Below are positions 10,031 to 19,126 of a stretch of 64,000 nucleotides of DNA, in pieces. Every line of letters begins with the position of its first letter. Position 1 is the stretch's first letter. The position numbers and the translations under genes were made by a program. The stretch is from Ignavibacteriae bacterium HGW-Ignavibacteriae-1 (GTDB lineage: Bacteria; Bacteroidota; Ignavibacteria; Kapaibacteriales; UBA2268), in assembly GCA_002839825.1 (NCBI GenBank), contig PGYU01000009.1:38767-102766 (forward strand). The letters run 5' to 3'. The notes beneath the pieces were generated by a model. The model was not told the DNA's origin. It worked only from the letters and a program-made list of their open reading frames with translations, and did no database searches.

Positions 10031-10612
10031 ATGCTTGCATTATACTTAGCAGCACTGATATTTGGCGGTATATTTCTCGGATTCTCCATGTTTTCAGGTT
10101 CAGACAGCGAATCGTCAGATTTCTCTCACGATACGGATTTGAGCCACGACACAGGAGATTTGGGACATAGTGACATTCCTTCGCACGGCTTAATGACTGA
10201 AGCCGCTCAATTTTTCAGTATTAGAAATATCATATTCTTCCTGACATTTTTCGGATTGACAGGCTCTGTTTTGCATTGGCTCAATACGAATTCTATCGTC
10301 ACTTTTCTGTCGTCAATGACGATGGGCGTGTTTTCTGCCGGATTTGGGTATGCTTTTATGAAATATATCAAAAATTCGGATTCAGGCGAATCAATCTCTA
10401 TCCAAAGCCTCACCGGTAGAGTTGGCAAAGTAGTATTGCCCACTACGAAAAACAAACGCGGCAAAGTGCTCATCAGCTCTTCATCAGGGACGATAGAGCT
10501 TACTGCACTCGTTTCCGAAACCTCCGACGAAGATGAATTGAAAATCGGCGAAACAATACTTGTGATTGATTTCTCCGGCAATGATGCGATAATTACAAAA
10601 TCAGATTTATAA
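10031..10612 (+). CDS. NfeD-like membrane protein (YuaF/YqiJ type)
   Basis: 193 residues. Hydrophobic segments at about 1-21, 57-80 and 86-114, a Ser/Asp/His-rich loop (SHDTDLSHDTGD) after the first, and a C-terminal beta-rich OB-fold part beginning SLTGRVGKVVLPTT and ending DFSGNDAIITKSDL. This is the short NfeD class that partners flotillin-like proteins. The flotillin gene follows after 18 bp, the classic yuaF-floT or yqiJ-yqiK arrangement, so they should be co-expressed and act in the same membrane microdomain. Confidence 0.85.
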   Translation: MLALYLAALIFGGIFLGFSMFSGSDSESSDFSHDTDLSHDTGDLGHSDIPSHGLMTEAAQFFSIRNIIFFLTFFGLTGSVLHWLNTNSIVTFLSSMTMGVFSAGFGYAFMKYIKNSDSGESISIQSLTGRVGKVVLPTTKNKRGKVLISSSSGTIELTALVSETSDEDELKIGETILVIDFSGNDAIITKSDL

Positions 10613-10630
10613 AAATTTTAAGGTAAAACA

Positions 10631-12232
10631 ATGTTAGAATTAGTATTAACTTTAGTAGCAATAGGCGCAGTTTCCGTAGTAACGATACTTTTCATGATAA
10701 GCAGAATGCTGTTAATCGCTCATCCGAACGAAGTAATCATACTTTCGGGTAGGAAACGAAAAATCGAAACAGGTGAAACTGTTGGCTATCGTGCGATTCG
10801 CGGTGGAAGAACATTCAAAATTCCATTGCTCGAAAAAGCAACGCGTATGTCGCTCGAAACAATTCCGATTGAACTTCAAGTAAGCAATGCCTACTCCAAA
10901 GGCGGTATTCCACTGCGGGTAGAAGCTATTGCAAATATTAAAATCGCATCTTCGGAACCTGCATTCGGCAATGCTGTCGAAAGATTTTTGACTCGCAGCG
11001 ACAACGAAATCCATGCAATTGCCAAAGACACTCTCGAAGGGAACTTACGTGGAATATTAGCATCACTCACTCCCGAAGAAGTAAACGAGGACAGATTGAA
11101 ATTTGCTGATAGTTTGATGGACGAAGCCGAAATTGACCTTCAAAAACTCGGTCTCCAACTTGATACTTTAAAAATCACAAATATTTCCGATGATAATGAT
11201 TATTTGAATTCAATCGGTCGCGGTAAAACGGCAGAAGTAATAGCTCGTGCCAAGAAAATCGAAGCAGAACAAATGGCAGAATCAAGCGAAGCTGAAGCAA
11301 CTTCATTGGAGCGCTCCGAAAAAGCAAAAGCAATCGCCAAGCAAAACATCGAAAAAGCTCAAATAGAATCTCAACAAAACGTCGCAATCGCACAAGCCAT
11401 GAAAGATGCTGTGACTTTCGAAGCTCAAGCCCAAAGTGGCGAGAGAGCCGAAATTGCAAAGACTAAAGCAAAATTGGAGATCGAACAAGCACAGATTCTA
11501 ACAGCGCAAAGTATCTACATTGCCGAGGCAAACAAAAAAGCTGCCTCCGAAGAAGCCGAAGCACTTTCTCGCGAACGCTCAGAAAAAGCAAGAGCTACTG
11601 CCAAACTCAATATCGAACAAGCTCAAATCAGCACCGACCAGAATGTCAAGATTTCTCGTGCTCAAGCGGACCAATTAATCGAAATTGAAAATAATCAATA
11701 TCGTATCAAAAAAGCTGAACTCGAAAAAACTGCCGTTGTAAAAGAGCAGGAAGCCGTTGTCGCAGGACACAAGGCGAAGGTGCAATTTGAGCAAGAACTT
11801 GAAGAAGAACGCATTGTACTCCAGCAAAAGAGACTCATGGCAGACGTAATCGAACCTGCAAAAGCTAAAATGGAAGCAATGGAATTGGAAGCAAAAGGTA
11901 AAGCATCGAGCATTCTGGCTGACGGCGACGCAACTATACATGTAATCAACCAAAAAATTGCTGCTTACTTATCAGCGAAAGAACAAGGCGACAAAATTTT
12001 CATGCTCAATATGTTGCCTGATATTATCAGCCAATTAGTTAGCACAGTCAAAGACGTGAAGATAGACAAAATCAGCATTATTGATTCGGGCAATTCCGAT
12101 TCGACACCTATGTCTCGAGTTGTGAACCAAATTCCGGGCGCTGTGGTCAATTTGAGCGAAATGATAGAAAATGCGACAGGAGTAGATATATTATCGCAAT
12201 TTAAAAAGACAAACATAAACAATCAAGACTAA
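10631..12232 (+). CDS. Flotillin-like SPFH protein (YqiK/FloT type)
   Basis: 533 residues. One N-terminal membrane segment (about 3-30), an SPFH/band 7 domain (about 31-200; NEVIILSG, GRTFKIPLLEK, VEAIANIKI, FLTRSDNEI), then a long Ala/Glu/Lys-rich coiled coil (about 205-430). The coiled coil carries repeats of roughly 45 residues built around ERSEKAxAxAKxNIEQAQI. The C-terminus is the oligomerisation end (DIISQLVSTVKDVKIDKISIID). Flotillins scaffold detergent-resistant membrane domains. Upstream NfeD partner at 10031. The last 4 bp overlap the 3' end of msrA on the other strand. Confidence 0.9.
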   Translation: MLELVLTLVAIGAVSVVTILFMISRMLLIAHPNEVIILSGRKRKIETGETVGYRAIRGGRTFKIPLLEKATRMSLETIPIELQVSNAYSKGGIPLRVEAIANIKIASSEPAFGNAVERFLTRSDNEIHAIAKDTLEGNLRGILASLTPEEVNEDRLKFADSLMDEAEIDLQKLGLQLDTLKITNISDDNDYLNSIGRGKTAEVIARAKKIEAEQMAESSEAEATSLERSEKAKAIAKQNIEKAQIESQQNVAIAQAMKDAVTFEAQAQSGERAEIAKTKAKLEIEQAQILTAQSIYIAEANKKAASEEAEALSRERSEKARATAKLNIEQAQISTDQNVKISRAQADQLIEIENNQYRIKKAELEKTAVVKEQEAVVAGHKAKVQFEQELEEERIVLQQKRLMADVIEPAKAKMEAMELEAKGKASSILADGDATIHVINQKIAAYLSAKEQGDKIFMLNMLPDIISQLVSTVKDVKIDKISIIDSGNSDSTPMSRVVNQIPGAVVNLSEMIENATGVDILSQFKKTNINNQD

Positions 12233-12873
12233 TCTTTTAGCTTATCCTTGAATAGCTTTTCCAATTTCTGAATCTTTGGCGTAATGACAAAGGAGCAGTA
12301 AGGTTGGTGGCTGTTATCGTTGTAATAATTTTGGTGATAATCTTCGGCTTCGTAAAAATTGGTCATGGGACTGATTTCGGTCACAATCGGCGAATCGAAA
12401 GTTTGAGCATCGTTGAGTTGCTTTTTGTATCTTTCGGCGATTTCCTTTTGCGAATCATTATGATAAAAGATTACAGAGCGGTATTGGGTGCCGACATCTG
12501 CGCCCTGTTTGTTCAAAGTCGTGGGGTCGTGAGTCATCCAAAATACTTCGAGCAATTCCTCGAAAGTAATTACTTCAGGTTTATAGAAAACTCTGATAAC
12601 TTCGGCATAACCTGTTGTGCCGGTAGTTATTTGTTTATAGGTCGGATTTTCAATTTTACCGCCGGAATATCCGGAAACGACTTTTGCAACGCCTTGAAGA
12701 CGTTGAAAAACAGCTTCGACACACCAAAAGCATCCTGCACCTAAAGTTACGGAATCAAAATTTTTGTAAGACATATCATCACCTTTAGCCTCAGCTTTTT
12801 GTTGGCTTTTTTCGGCATTGCACGAATTAAGAGCCACAAAAACAAGCAAAAACACAAATATTATTATTTTCAT
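12229..12873 (-). CDS. msrA: Peptide-methionine (S)-S-oxide reductase MsrA, lipoprotein form
   Basis: 214 residues. An N-terminal lipoprotein signal ends in LNSC (Cys18), then a linker, then the MsrA core starting FDSVTLGAGCFWC. The catalytic Cys48 lies in GCFWC. Further family landmarks are GVAKVVSGYSGG, YAEVIRVFY, FWMTHDPTTLNKQGADVGTQYRS and EDYHQNYY. It reduces methionine-S-sulfoxide in proteins. The lipobox places it in the envelope, where it would repair oxidised exported proteins. It stands alone, converging on the flotillin gene. Confidence 0.93.
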   Translation of the reverse strand: MKIIIFVFLLVFVALNSCNAEKSQQKAEAKGDDMSYKNFDSVTLGAGCFWCVEAVFQRLQGVAKVVSGYSGGKIENPTYKQITTGTTGYAEVIRVFYKPEVITFEELLEVFWMTHDPTTLNKQGADVGTQYRSVIFYHNDSQKEIAERYKKQLNDAQTFDSPIVTEISPMTNFYEAEDYHQNYYNDNSHQPYCSFVITPKIQKLEKLFKDKLKD

Positions 12874-13028
12874 ATAAATATTGACGTTTTAAAGGTGTAA
12901 ATCTTACGAAAAAAGAAGTGAGAATTAAGATTCTCTTTTGCCATAAGACACAGATTAATTATATTTAAAGTCTATGATTTTACATATTTACACGAAAGTA
13001 ATTTTTAACGATAAATTTGGATTTTTAG

Positions 13029-16000
13029 ATGGATATGAAAACCCTTCACAGGATATTTGCAGTAGCGTCATTCACACTTGCCGCCATTGTATATCTGATG
13101 ACAGTTCAACCGACAGTGCCATTTTGGGATACCGGTGAATTTTCTGCCGCTGCAATTTGGCAACAAGTACCACATCCTCCGGGAGCACCGGCATTTTTGC
13201 TCATAGGAAATGTATTCCATACTTTGATTCCTTTTGGCGATCCGGGCTGGAAAGTAAACCTTGCGGCAGTATTTTCAGGCGCATTTTCGGTACTCTTCAT
13301 GTATTTAATTACTGTCAAAGTGATTAATAATTTCTACAAAAAAGCTGAAAACATGGGCGAAGCATTAGCTATATATGGCTCTGCATTCGTAGCCGCCGCC
13401 GCATTGACATTCAGCGATACGATGTGGTTCAACTCTGTCGAATCCGAAGTTTATGCCACGTCTCTAACTTTCGTTGCAGCTATCGTCTGGCTAATGATGA
13501 TATGGAATGAAAAATATGACGAGCCCGGCAATGAACGATATTTATTGCTAATTGCGTACTTGATTGGTCTATCAATAGGTGTCCACTTGCTCAGTATTTT
13601 GACGATATTTTCGTTAGCAATGGTAGTTTATTACCGTAAATACAAATTCAGTATCGGCTCATTCTTACTGATGACAGTAATTGCCGTTTTAGTCTTTTAC
13701 TTAATTTACCCTATAATCGTAAAATGGATTCCGGCATTTTTAGCCGGTCATACAGCAGGCAAATCGCAAGCTCGCGAATATGCAATTGATAACTCATTAT
13801 TCTTGCAAATAGTTGCAATTGGCTCTGTTGTAGCGGCAGCTTACGCTTTATACTACGGTTGGAAGAAGAAAATTAGTTGGCTCAACCTTACAGCTACGGC
13901 ATTTTTGCTTATGATATTCGGGTATTCGACATATACGCAAATATTGCTCCGCTCTAATGCCAATCCACCTATGAATGAAAACGAACCCAAAGATATGACA
14001 AGATTGACTTCCTATCTTGGTCGTGAACAATATGGTGACGCACCGGCATGGCCCCGAAGATACCAAACTGACGATATGTTTGTCCGTAATTACAACAGTC
14101 GCGACGAACAAGGGAATTATGTTTACGGTGAATGGTATCCGCCATCAAGAGGTGAAGCTCGTAGAAAAGATGGAACAGCGATAGGTACAAACGAATTTAA
14201 CAAAGTTAATTCATCAGGCGAAATCAATTATTTGGTCAAATATCAGATGAACCATATGTATTGGCGATATTTCGGATGGAACTTCATCGGCAGGAAGAGC
14301 GATGTTCAGGATGCGAGAACGGCATGGTTTTCGAACAAATCAGACCCTGAAATACAAAAATTGAACTATAAGTCGGGTTATGCTGACCAATTCCCTATTC
14401 GATTTTTTGCATTACCGTTGCTATTCGGGTTAATTGGGCTTATATTCCATTTCAAAAAAGACCCGAAAATGGCATTCGTCTATCTTATCATGTTTTTATT
14501 GATGGGTGTACTGACAGCATTAGCCCAAAATCAACAAGACCCTCAACCGCGTGAACGAGATTATTTTTACGCCGGCTCATTCTTTGTCTGGTGCATTTGG
14601 ATAGGCATTGGAGCATTTAGTTTGAAGGAATCACTCGGCAAAGGCAGAATTACTACAACAATTGCAATTCCGGTACTAATTCTTTCATTATTATTGGTTC
14701 CTGTCAACATGGCAATCGGAGGTTGGAAAATACATAGTCGTGCAGGTAATTATTTACCATTTGATTATTCCTACAACATTTTGCAAAGTGTGGAACCAAA
14801 TGCGATATTATTCACAAATGGCGATAACGATACATTCCCATTATGGTTTATCCAAGATGTGGTAGGCGTTCGTCGTGATGTTAGAGTTGTCAATTTAAGT
14901 CTTGGAAATACATTATGGTACGTTGACCAATTGAAAAATCGTCAACCTTGGGGAACTGACAAAATTCCATTAACCTTTGCTGACGATAGTTTGCAGGTTG
15001 AAGATGAAGCGGACACAAGAGCTCTTTCTTACGATTTTGGGGAAGCAATAAATGTTGCAATTCCGGTGAAACGTGAAATACTCGAAAAATATACAGACGA
15101 CCCTGCAATTCTCGCAGACGGACATTTCAGATTCAAATGGACAGGGAAAGATTATACACAAATGGAAGGAAAAGAAATTTTCCTATTCAGAGTCCAGGAC
15201 AAACTGATTTTGAATATTTTACAAAATACAAAATTTGAACGTCCTGTTTATTTTTCAAATACTGTTGGTCCTGACGCATATTCAGGTTTAGAGGCATTCT
15301 TCCGTTACGAAGGAATGGCGATGCGAATTTGCCCTGTGCCTCAAAATACAGGCAATTCACTTTCGATGGATATAGACATAATGGAAAAATCCTTGATGAA
15401 CGTTGACAATAGCGACAATTACAGCACTGATTTTAAGTATGGCTTCAAAATGCGTAATCTGAACGACCCGAGCATCTATTACGATGAAGTTCACCGTAGA
15501 TTGATGAACACCTATCGCAGTCTATATTTGACTTATGCATCATATATGTTGCAAACTCAAAATCAACCGGAAAAAGCTGTTGCAATCTTAGATAAGATGG
15601 ACGAGCTAATTTCGACAGAACAATTCCCAATGGAATTAGATTTTGAAATGCGAATAGCAAAGATGTACGAAACAGCAGGTAAGCAGGAAAAAGCTTACAA
15701 ATACGCTGATATGTGTATTGCGACCTCGATGGAATTAATCAACAAACCGTATCTAAATCCGAATGTGTTCTATTTTGAAGCACTCGGACGACGTATCGGT
15801 CCACACCAAGCCGCAGCATATATGTATGAACTAAAAGGCGAATACAATAATGCAATCGAGATTATGAACAGGCTTGGGGCATATATGGAAGGCATTATTT
15901 CGAGAGGCGATGTAAATCTGAGCCAGCAAGAACGTGACCAAATCCGATACAATCTAATCGAAGTATTCCGATTTAACGATGAAATGACAGTCGAAAATGT

Positions 16001-16169
16001 GCTTGCAAGCAAAGGTAAAGATGCTGCAATTGATACTCTGGAGAAGATGATTCAAAATCTTTCGCCGGATAAAATCGAAGACCAGTATCGCAATCAAGCC
16101 CTCAGAGCAAAGCTAATGCAGTTGCAACAAGGGACTCAAGACAGCACACCGGACTTATTGGATTTTTAG
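13029..16169 (+). CDS. DUF2723 membrane glycosyltransferase (TMEM260-like) with C-terminal TPRs
   Basis: 1046 residues. The first transmembrane helix (8-28) is followed by QPTVPFWDTGEF (Asp34, Glu37) and HPPGAP (49-54), the DUF2723 signature. About ten hydrophobic segments extend to near residue 560 (including HLLSILTIFSLAM and FFVWCIWIGIGAF), then a periplasmic region with FTNGDNDTFPLWF and a C-terminal helical part with TPR-like repeats (850-1030). Human TMEM260 of this family is a protein O-mannosyltransferase, and bacterial members are placed with polyprenyl-phosphate-sugar-using GT-C enzymes. A role in glycosylating exported proteins is therefore likely. TAAATTTG at 13012-13019 fits a -7 element but no -33 TTG is seen. 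A strong terminator follows. Confidence 0.85.
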   Translation: MDMKTLHRIFAVASFTLAAIVYLMTVQPTVPFWDTGEFSAAAIWQQVPHPPGAPAFLLIGNVFHTLIPFGDPGWKVNLAAVFSGAFSVLFMYLITVKVINNFYKKAENMGEALAIYGSAFVAAAALTFSDTMWFNSVESEVYATSLTFVAAIVWLMMIWNEKYDEPGNERYLLLIAYLIGLSIGVHLLSILTIFSLAMVVYYRKYKFSIGSFLLMTVIAVLVFYLIYPIIVKWIPAFLAGHTAGKSQAREYAIDNSLFLQIVAIGSVVAAAYALYYGWKKKISWLNLTATAFLLMIFGYSTYTQILLRSNANPPMNENEPKDMTRLTSYLGREQYGDAPAWPRRYQTDDMFVRNYNSRDEQGNYVYGEWYPPSRGEARRKDGTAIGTNEFNKVNSSGEINYLVKYQMNHMYWRYFGWNFIGRKSDVQDARTAWFSNKSDPEIQKLNYKSGYADQFPIRFFALPLLFGLIGLIFHFKKDPKMAFVYLIMFLLMGVLTALAQNQQDPQPRERDYFYAGSFFVWCIWIGIGAFSLKESLGKGRITTTIAIPVLILSLLLVPVNMAIGGWKIHSRAGNYLPFDYSYNILQSVEPNAILFTNGDNDTFPLWFIQDVVGVRRDVRVVNLSLGNTLWYVDQLKNRQPWGTDKIPLTFADDSLQVEDEADTRALSYDFGEAINVAIPVKREILEKYTDDPAILADGHFRFKWTGKDYTQMEGKEIFLFRVQDKLILNILQNTKFERPVYFSNTVGPDAYSGLEAFFRYEGMAMRICPVPQNTGNSLSMDIDIMEKSLMNVDNSDNYSTDFKYGFKMRNLNDPSIYYDEVHRRLMNTYRSLYLTYASYMLQTQNQPEKAVAILDKMDELISTEQFPMELDFEMRIAKMYETAGKQEKAYKYADMCIATSMELINKPYLNPNVFYFEALGRRIGPHQAAAYMYELKGEYNNAIEIMNRLGAYMEGIISRGDVNLSQQERDQIRYNLIEVFRFNDEMTVENVLASKGKDAAIDTLEKMIQNLSPDKIEDQYRNQALRAKLMQLQQGTQDSTPDLLDF

Positions 16170-16193
16170 ATTTGAAGATTAATATTTGAATGA

Positions 16194-16238
16194 TGTGGCT
16201 GTTCTCTGACCGATAATCGTGAACAGCCACACTTTTTT
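16194..16238 (+). terminator. Intrinsic terminator after the DUF2723 gene
   Basis: TGTGGCTGTTC (16194-16204) and GAACAGCCACA (16221-16231) form a perfect 11-bp stem with a 16-nt loop, followed by C and six T. Confidence 0.92.
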
Positions 16239-16302
16239 GTAAACTAAACATTAAATTATTACTTTATTTGTCTTTAATAAATTATTAAGAAAGTAGAACC
16301 AA

Positions 16303-17001
16303 ATGAGTGTTGAATTAAGTTTCGTGATACCTGCCTACAACGAGGAATACCGCATTGGGATGACTCTCAAAACGGTTATTGAGTATTTTGCGGAACAAGA
16401 TTATTCTACCGAAATTATTGTTGTTGACGATGGTTCTAATGACAAGACTACCGAAATTGTCGCTAAATTCCCGCCGGTGAAATTGATTTGCCAAACTAAG
16501 AACATGGGCAAAGGCGCTGCAGTACGACGCGGGATGCTCGAGTCAAAGGGAACACACTGCATATTTTCCGACGCTGATTTGTCCACGCCGATTTACGAAA
16601 CCTCGCGAATCTTGCACGAATTGAAAAACGGTTACGATATATGCATTGGCAGCCGAGCTATCGAAAGTGATTTGATTAGGAAGCATCAGCCATTTTATCG
16701 AGAGTTCATGGGTAAAACCTTCAATAAAATCGTCCAGACGCTCGTATTCAAGGGTATTAGCGATACACAATGCGGTTTCAAAGGATTTTCGCAACAGTCG
16801 GTTCAAGCAATTTTTCCTCTCACCAAAATTGACGGCTTTGGATTCGATGTAGAAATTTTATTTCTGGCGTCAAAATTCAAATTCAAGATTAAAGAATTAC
16901 CCGTCGAATGGTACAATGACGAGCGTAGCAAAGTGAATCCTGTTACGGATTCATTCAAAATGTTGTTGGAAATACTAAAAATTCGCTCAATTCACAAATA
17001 G
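16303..17001 (+). CDS. GT2 glycosyltransferase, dolichyl/polyprenyl-phosphate glucosyltransferase (ALG5) type
   Basis: 232 residues. GT-A fold: FVIPAYNEEYRI (7-18), VDDGSNDKT (41-49), NMGKGAAVRRGML (67-79), the metal-binding DAD at 90-92 within FSDADLSTPI, then GSR, the acceptor-side motif DTQCGFKGF and FDVEILFLA. The DTQCGFKxF and FDVE combination is typical of ALG5/DPM1-like enzymes that transfer a hexose from a nucleotide sugar to polyprenyl phosphate on the inner membrane face. There is no C-terminal membrane helix. It follows the DUF2723 gene on the same strand behind a terminator and could supply its lipid-linked donor (inference). It ends 2 bp from the convergent queE gene. Confidence 0.85.
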   Translation: MSVELSFVIPAYNEEYRIGMTLKTVIEYFAEQDYSTEIIVVDDGSNDKTTEIVAKFPPVKLICQTKNMGKGAAVRRGMLESKGTHCIFSDADLSTPIYETSRILHELKNGYDICIGSRAIESDLIRKHQPFYREFMGKTFNKIVQTLVFKGISDTQCGFKGFSQQSVQAIFPLTKIDGFGFDVEILFLASKFKFKIKELPVEWYNDERSKVNPVTDSFKMLLEILKIRSIHK

Positions 17002-17003
17002 CT

Positions 17004-17675
17004 CTATACCCCGCGTTTATCGGGATGCCAAATATATTTGTGCATCTGAACTTGCATCCTGACATTCAATCTGTCTGCCAAAATCCATTCAGCCAATTCC
17101 AAATTTTCTACTTTGCCAAAAACAGGCGAAAACAATATCGAATCACATTTGCTTGAGAGCGAATATTTATTACAAATATCTTTAGCAAAGTCGTAGTCTG
17201 CCCTATCGGCAATCACAAATTTAACTTCATCATGATTAGTCAAATATTCGAAATTTTCGTATCGATTTTTCTTAGACATACCCGAACCCGGGCATTTGAC
17301 ATCTAATATTTTTATAATCCGATTATCTGCGAAAGCTAAATCAATATAGCCCGAAGTTTCTACTGCAACAACAAATCCCTCGTCAGCCAAATGTTGCATC
17401 ACATGATGAATATTAGCTTGTTCAAAAGGCTCGCCGCCTGTGAATTCGACAAAATTACATCCGTAAGATTTGATTATCTCGATAATTTCAGCGCCGTTCA
17501 TCAACATTTCCGGTTGATTAATTTCAAGAGCGTAAGGCGTGTCGCACCAGGAACATCGCAGCCTGCAACCTTGCAATCTCACAAAAACGCAGGGCAAACC
17601 AGCTCGGGTTCCTTCACCTTGAATCGAATAGAAGATTTCCGAAATATTGAAATTATATTTGCTTAAATCAATCAT
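17004..17675 (-). CDS. queE: 7-carboxy-7-deazaguanine synthase QueE
   Basis: 223 residues from the ATG at 17675, which overlaps the rlmD stop as ATGA; a longer reading back to 17807 lies wholly inside rlmD and is less likely. Radical SAM enzyme: ISEIFYSIQGEGTRAG (11-25) and the cluster motif C-x3-C-x2-C (Cys37, Cys41, Cys44 in CRLRCSWC), then FTGGEPF and DVKCPGSGM. It converts 6-carboxytetrahydropterin to 7-carboxy-7-deazaguanine on the route to queuosine. The ending LADRLNVRMQVQMHKYIWHP is the QueE C-terminus. Other que genes are not in the window. Translation is coupled to rlmD. Confidence 0.93.
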   Translation of the reverse strand: MIDLSKYNFNISEIFYSIQGEGTRAGLPCVFVRLQGCRLRCSWCDTPYALEINQPEMLMNGAEIIEIIKSYGCNFVEFTGGEPFEQANIHHVMQHLADEGFVVAVETSGYIDLAFADNRIIKILDVKCPGSGMSKKNRYENFEYLTNHDEVKFVIADRADYDFAKDICNKYSLSSKCDSILFSPVFGKVENLELAEWILADRLNVRMQVQMHKYIWHPDKRGV

Positions 17676-19099
17676 TTTATCAGGTCTAAGATTGCGATTG
17701 ATTCGATATGATAAGTCTGCGGGAACATATCCACAGGCAATATCGAAGTTACAGAGTATTTTTCGGTGAGTAGGGCACAATCTCGAGCTTGGGTTGCCGG
17801 ATTGCAACTAACATAAACAATTCTTCGGCAATCACTACTGAGCAAAATATCAATGATGTTTTGTTGAATTCCGGCTCTTGGCGGGTCAACGATGATGACA
17901 TCCGGAGACGGCAATTGCGAAATAGATTCTGTTGCGTTTTTGCCATGCAAATCAAGCACCGAGAATACGCAATTTTCAATTCCGTTGAATTCCGCATTAG
18001 CTTTAGCATCGGCAATAGATGATTCGGATAATTCCAAACCATAAACTAATTTTGCAGATTTTGATGCAGGTAATGAAATCGAACCCGTTCCGCAATATAA
18101 ATCCCATACAATATCGTCGGCACGAATAGCAGCAGATTCGACGATTTTGCCGATAAATGGATTCAACATATAGGAATTTGTCTGGAAAAATGAAAATGGC
18201 GAAATTCGGAATTCCACGCCACAAACGGATTCTACCAGATACTCATCACCATGAAGAACCTTGTATGACTCAATCATTACGGCATTATGCGAAATATTGA
18301 GAGCGTGAACAAAGGATTTCATATTTGGAATAATTTCGATTAATCGTTGGCAAATATCATCCACAAACTTCATTTCGGAATCGTTTGAAATTTCAGCCGT
18401 AGTCAAAATAACCATGAAAGCATCTTGTGCCAATGAATATCGAATGGTGAGATGTCGCAAAAAACCGTGATGTTTAGTGACGTGATAGGCGCTCATTCCT
18501 ACTTTAGAACCTTGCGTACGGACTTCATTCAAAATAATATTTGCAGTGTCTTGCTGCAAATGACAATTTTCGATATTCAAAATCTTATCAAATCTTCCGG
18601 GAAGATGCAAACCCAACGCAAAATTTTTGTCGGTAATTTCATCATCTTTAGCGATTTCCTCATCGGTCAGCCATCTATTTGCCGAAAATGAAAATTCCAT
18701 TTTGTTACGATAACCATACATATGCTCGGAGTAAAGATAAGGCAAATATTCGCCGACTTCGATTTTGGCTATTCTGCGGAACAAATCTTCGATGTTTCGA
18801 CGTTTCCAGTACAGTTGCTTGTCATAATCGAGTTGCTGCCAGGTGCATCCGCCGCAAACACCGAAATGAATGCAAGGTGGCTCGACCCTATCAGCAGAAA
18901 ATTCGTGGATATGTTCCACGCGACATTCGTAATATTTTTTCTTTTTGCGTTTGACTTTAGCATCAATCACATCACCGGGAACGGCACCTTTGACAAAACA
19001 AACGATTTCCTCGTGTCGCCCAACGGCAACACCTTCGAATCCAATTGCTTCGATGCTCAAATCCCTGATGATTATATCTTTTTTTCGTTTAGAAGGCAT
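17672..19099 (-). CDS. rlmD: 23S rRNA (uracil-C5)-methyltransferase RlmD/TrmA family
   Basis: 475 residues. N-terminal TRAM domain (about 8-66), 4Fe-4S ligands in PPCIHFGVCGGC (Cys76, Cys82, Cys85; a fourth is probably the Cys in IENCH), the SAM-binding DLYCGTGSISLP, DPPRAG, and the catalytic Cys432 in VSCNPATQARD. The family methylates a uridine C5 in 23S rRNA (U1939 or U747) or tRNA U54; several Bacteroidota members carry the generic RlmD label, so the exact target is uncertain. It is first in a coupled pair with queE, giving an RNA-modification operon. Confidence 0.88.
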   Translation of the reverse strand: MPSKRKKDIIIRDLSIEAIGFEGVAVGRHEEIVCFVKGAVPGDVIDAKVKRKKKKYYECRVEHIHEFSADRVEPPCIHFGVCGGCTWQQLDYDKQLYWKRRNIEDLFRRIAKIEVGEYLPYLYSEHMYGYRNKMEFSFSANRWLTDEEIAKDDEITDKNFALGLHLPGRFDKILNIENCHLQQDTANIILNEVRTQGSKVGMSAYHVTKHHGFLRHLTIRYSLAQDAFMVILTTAEISNDSEMKFVDDICQRLIEIIPNMKSFVHALNISHNAVMIESYKVLHGDEYLVESVCGVEFRISPFSFFQTNSYMLNPFIGKIVESAAIRADDIVWDLYCGTGSISLPASKSAKLVYGLELSESSIADAKANAEFNGIENCVFSVLDLHGKNATESISQLPSPDVIIVDPPRAGIQQNIIDILLSSDCRRIVYVSCNPATQARDCALLTEKYSVTSILPVDMFPQTYHIESIAILDLIK

Positions 19100-19126
19100 T
19101 AAAATCCAATATGTTATTGAGAGCTT

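Noticed and set aside
13012..13019. TAAATTTG as promoter of the DUF2723 gene
   Set aside because: The -7 fits but there is no TTG at 19-23 nt upstream and the leader would be only a few bases; kept as a remark in the gene entry only.
17676..17807. Longer N-terminus for QueE
   Set aside because: The extra 44 codons lie fully within rlmD and lack family similarity; the ATG at 17675 with an ATGA overlap begins at the family's normal place.
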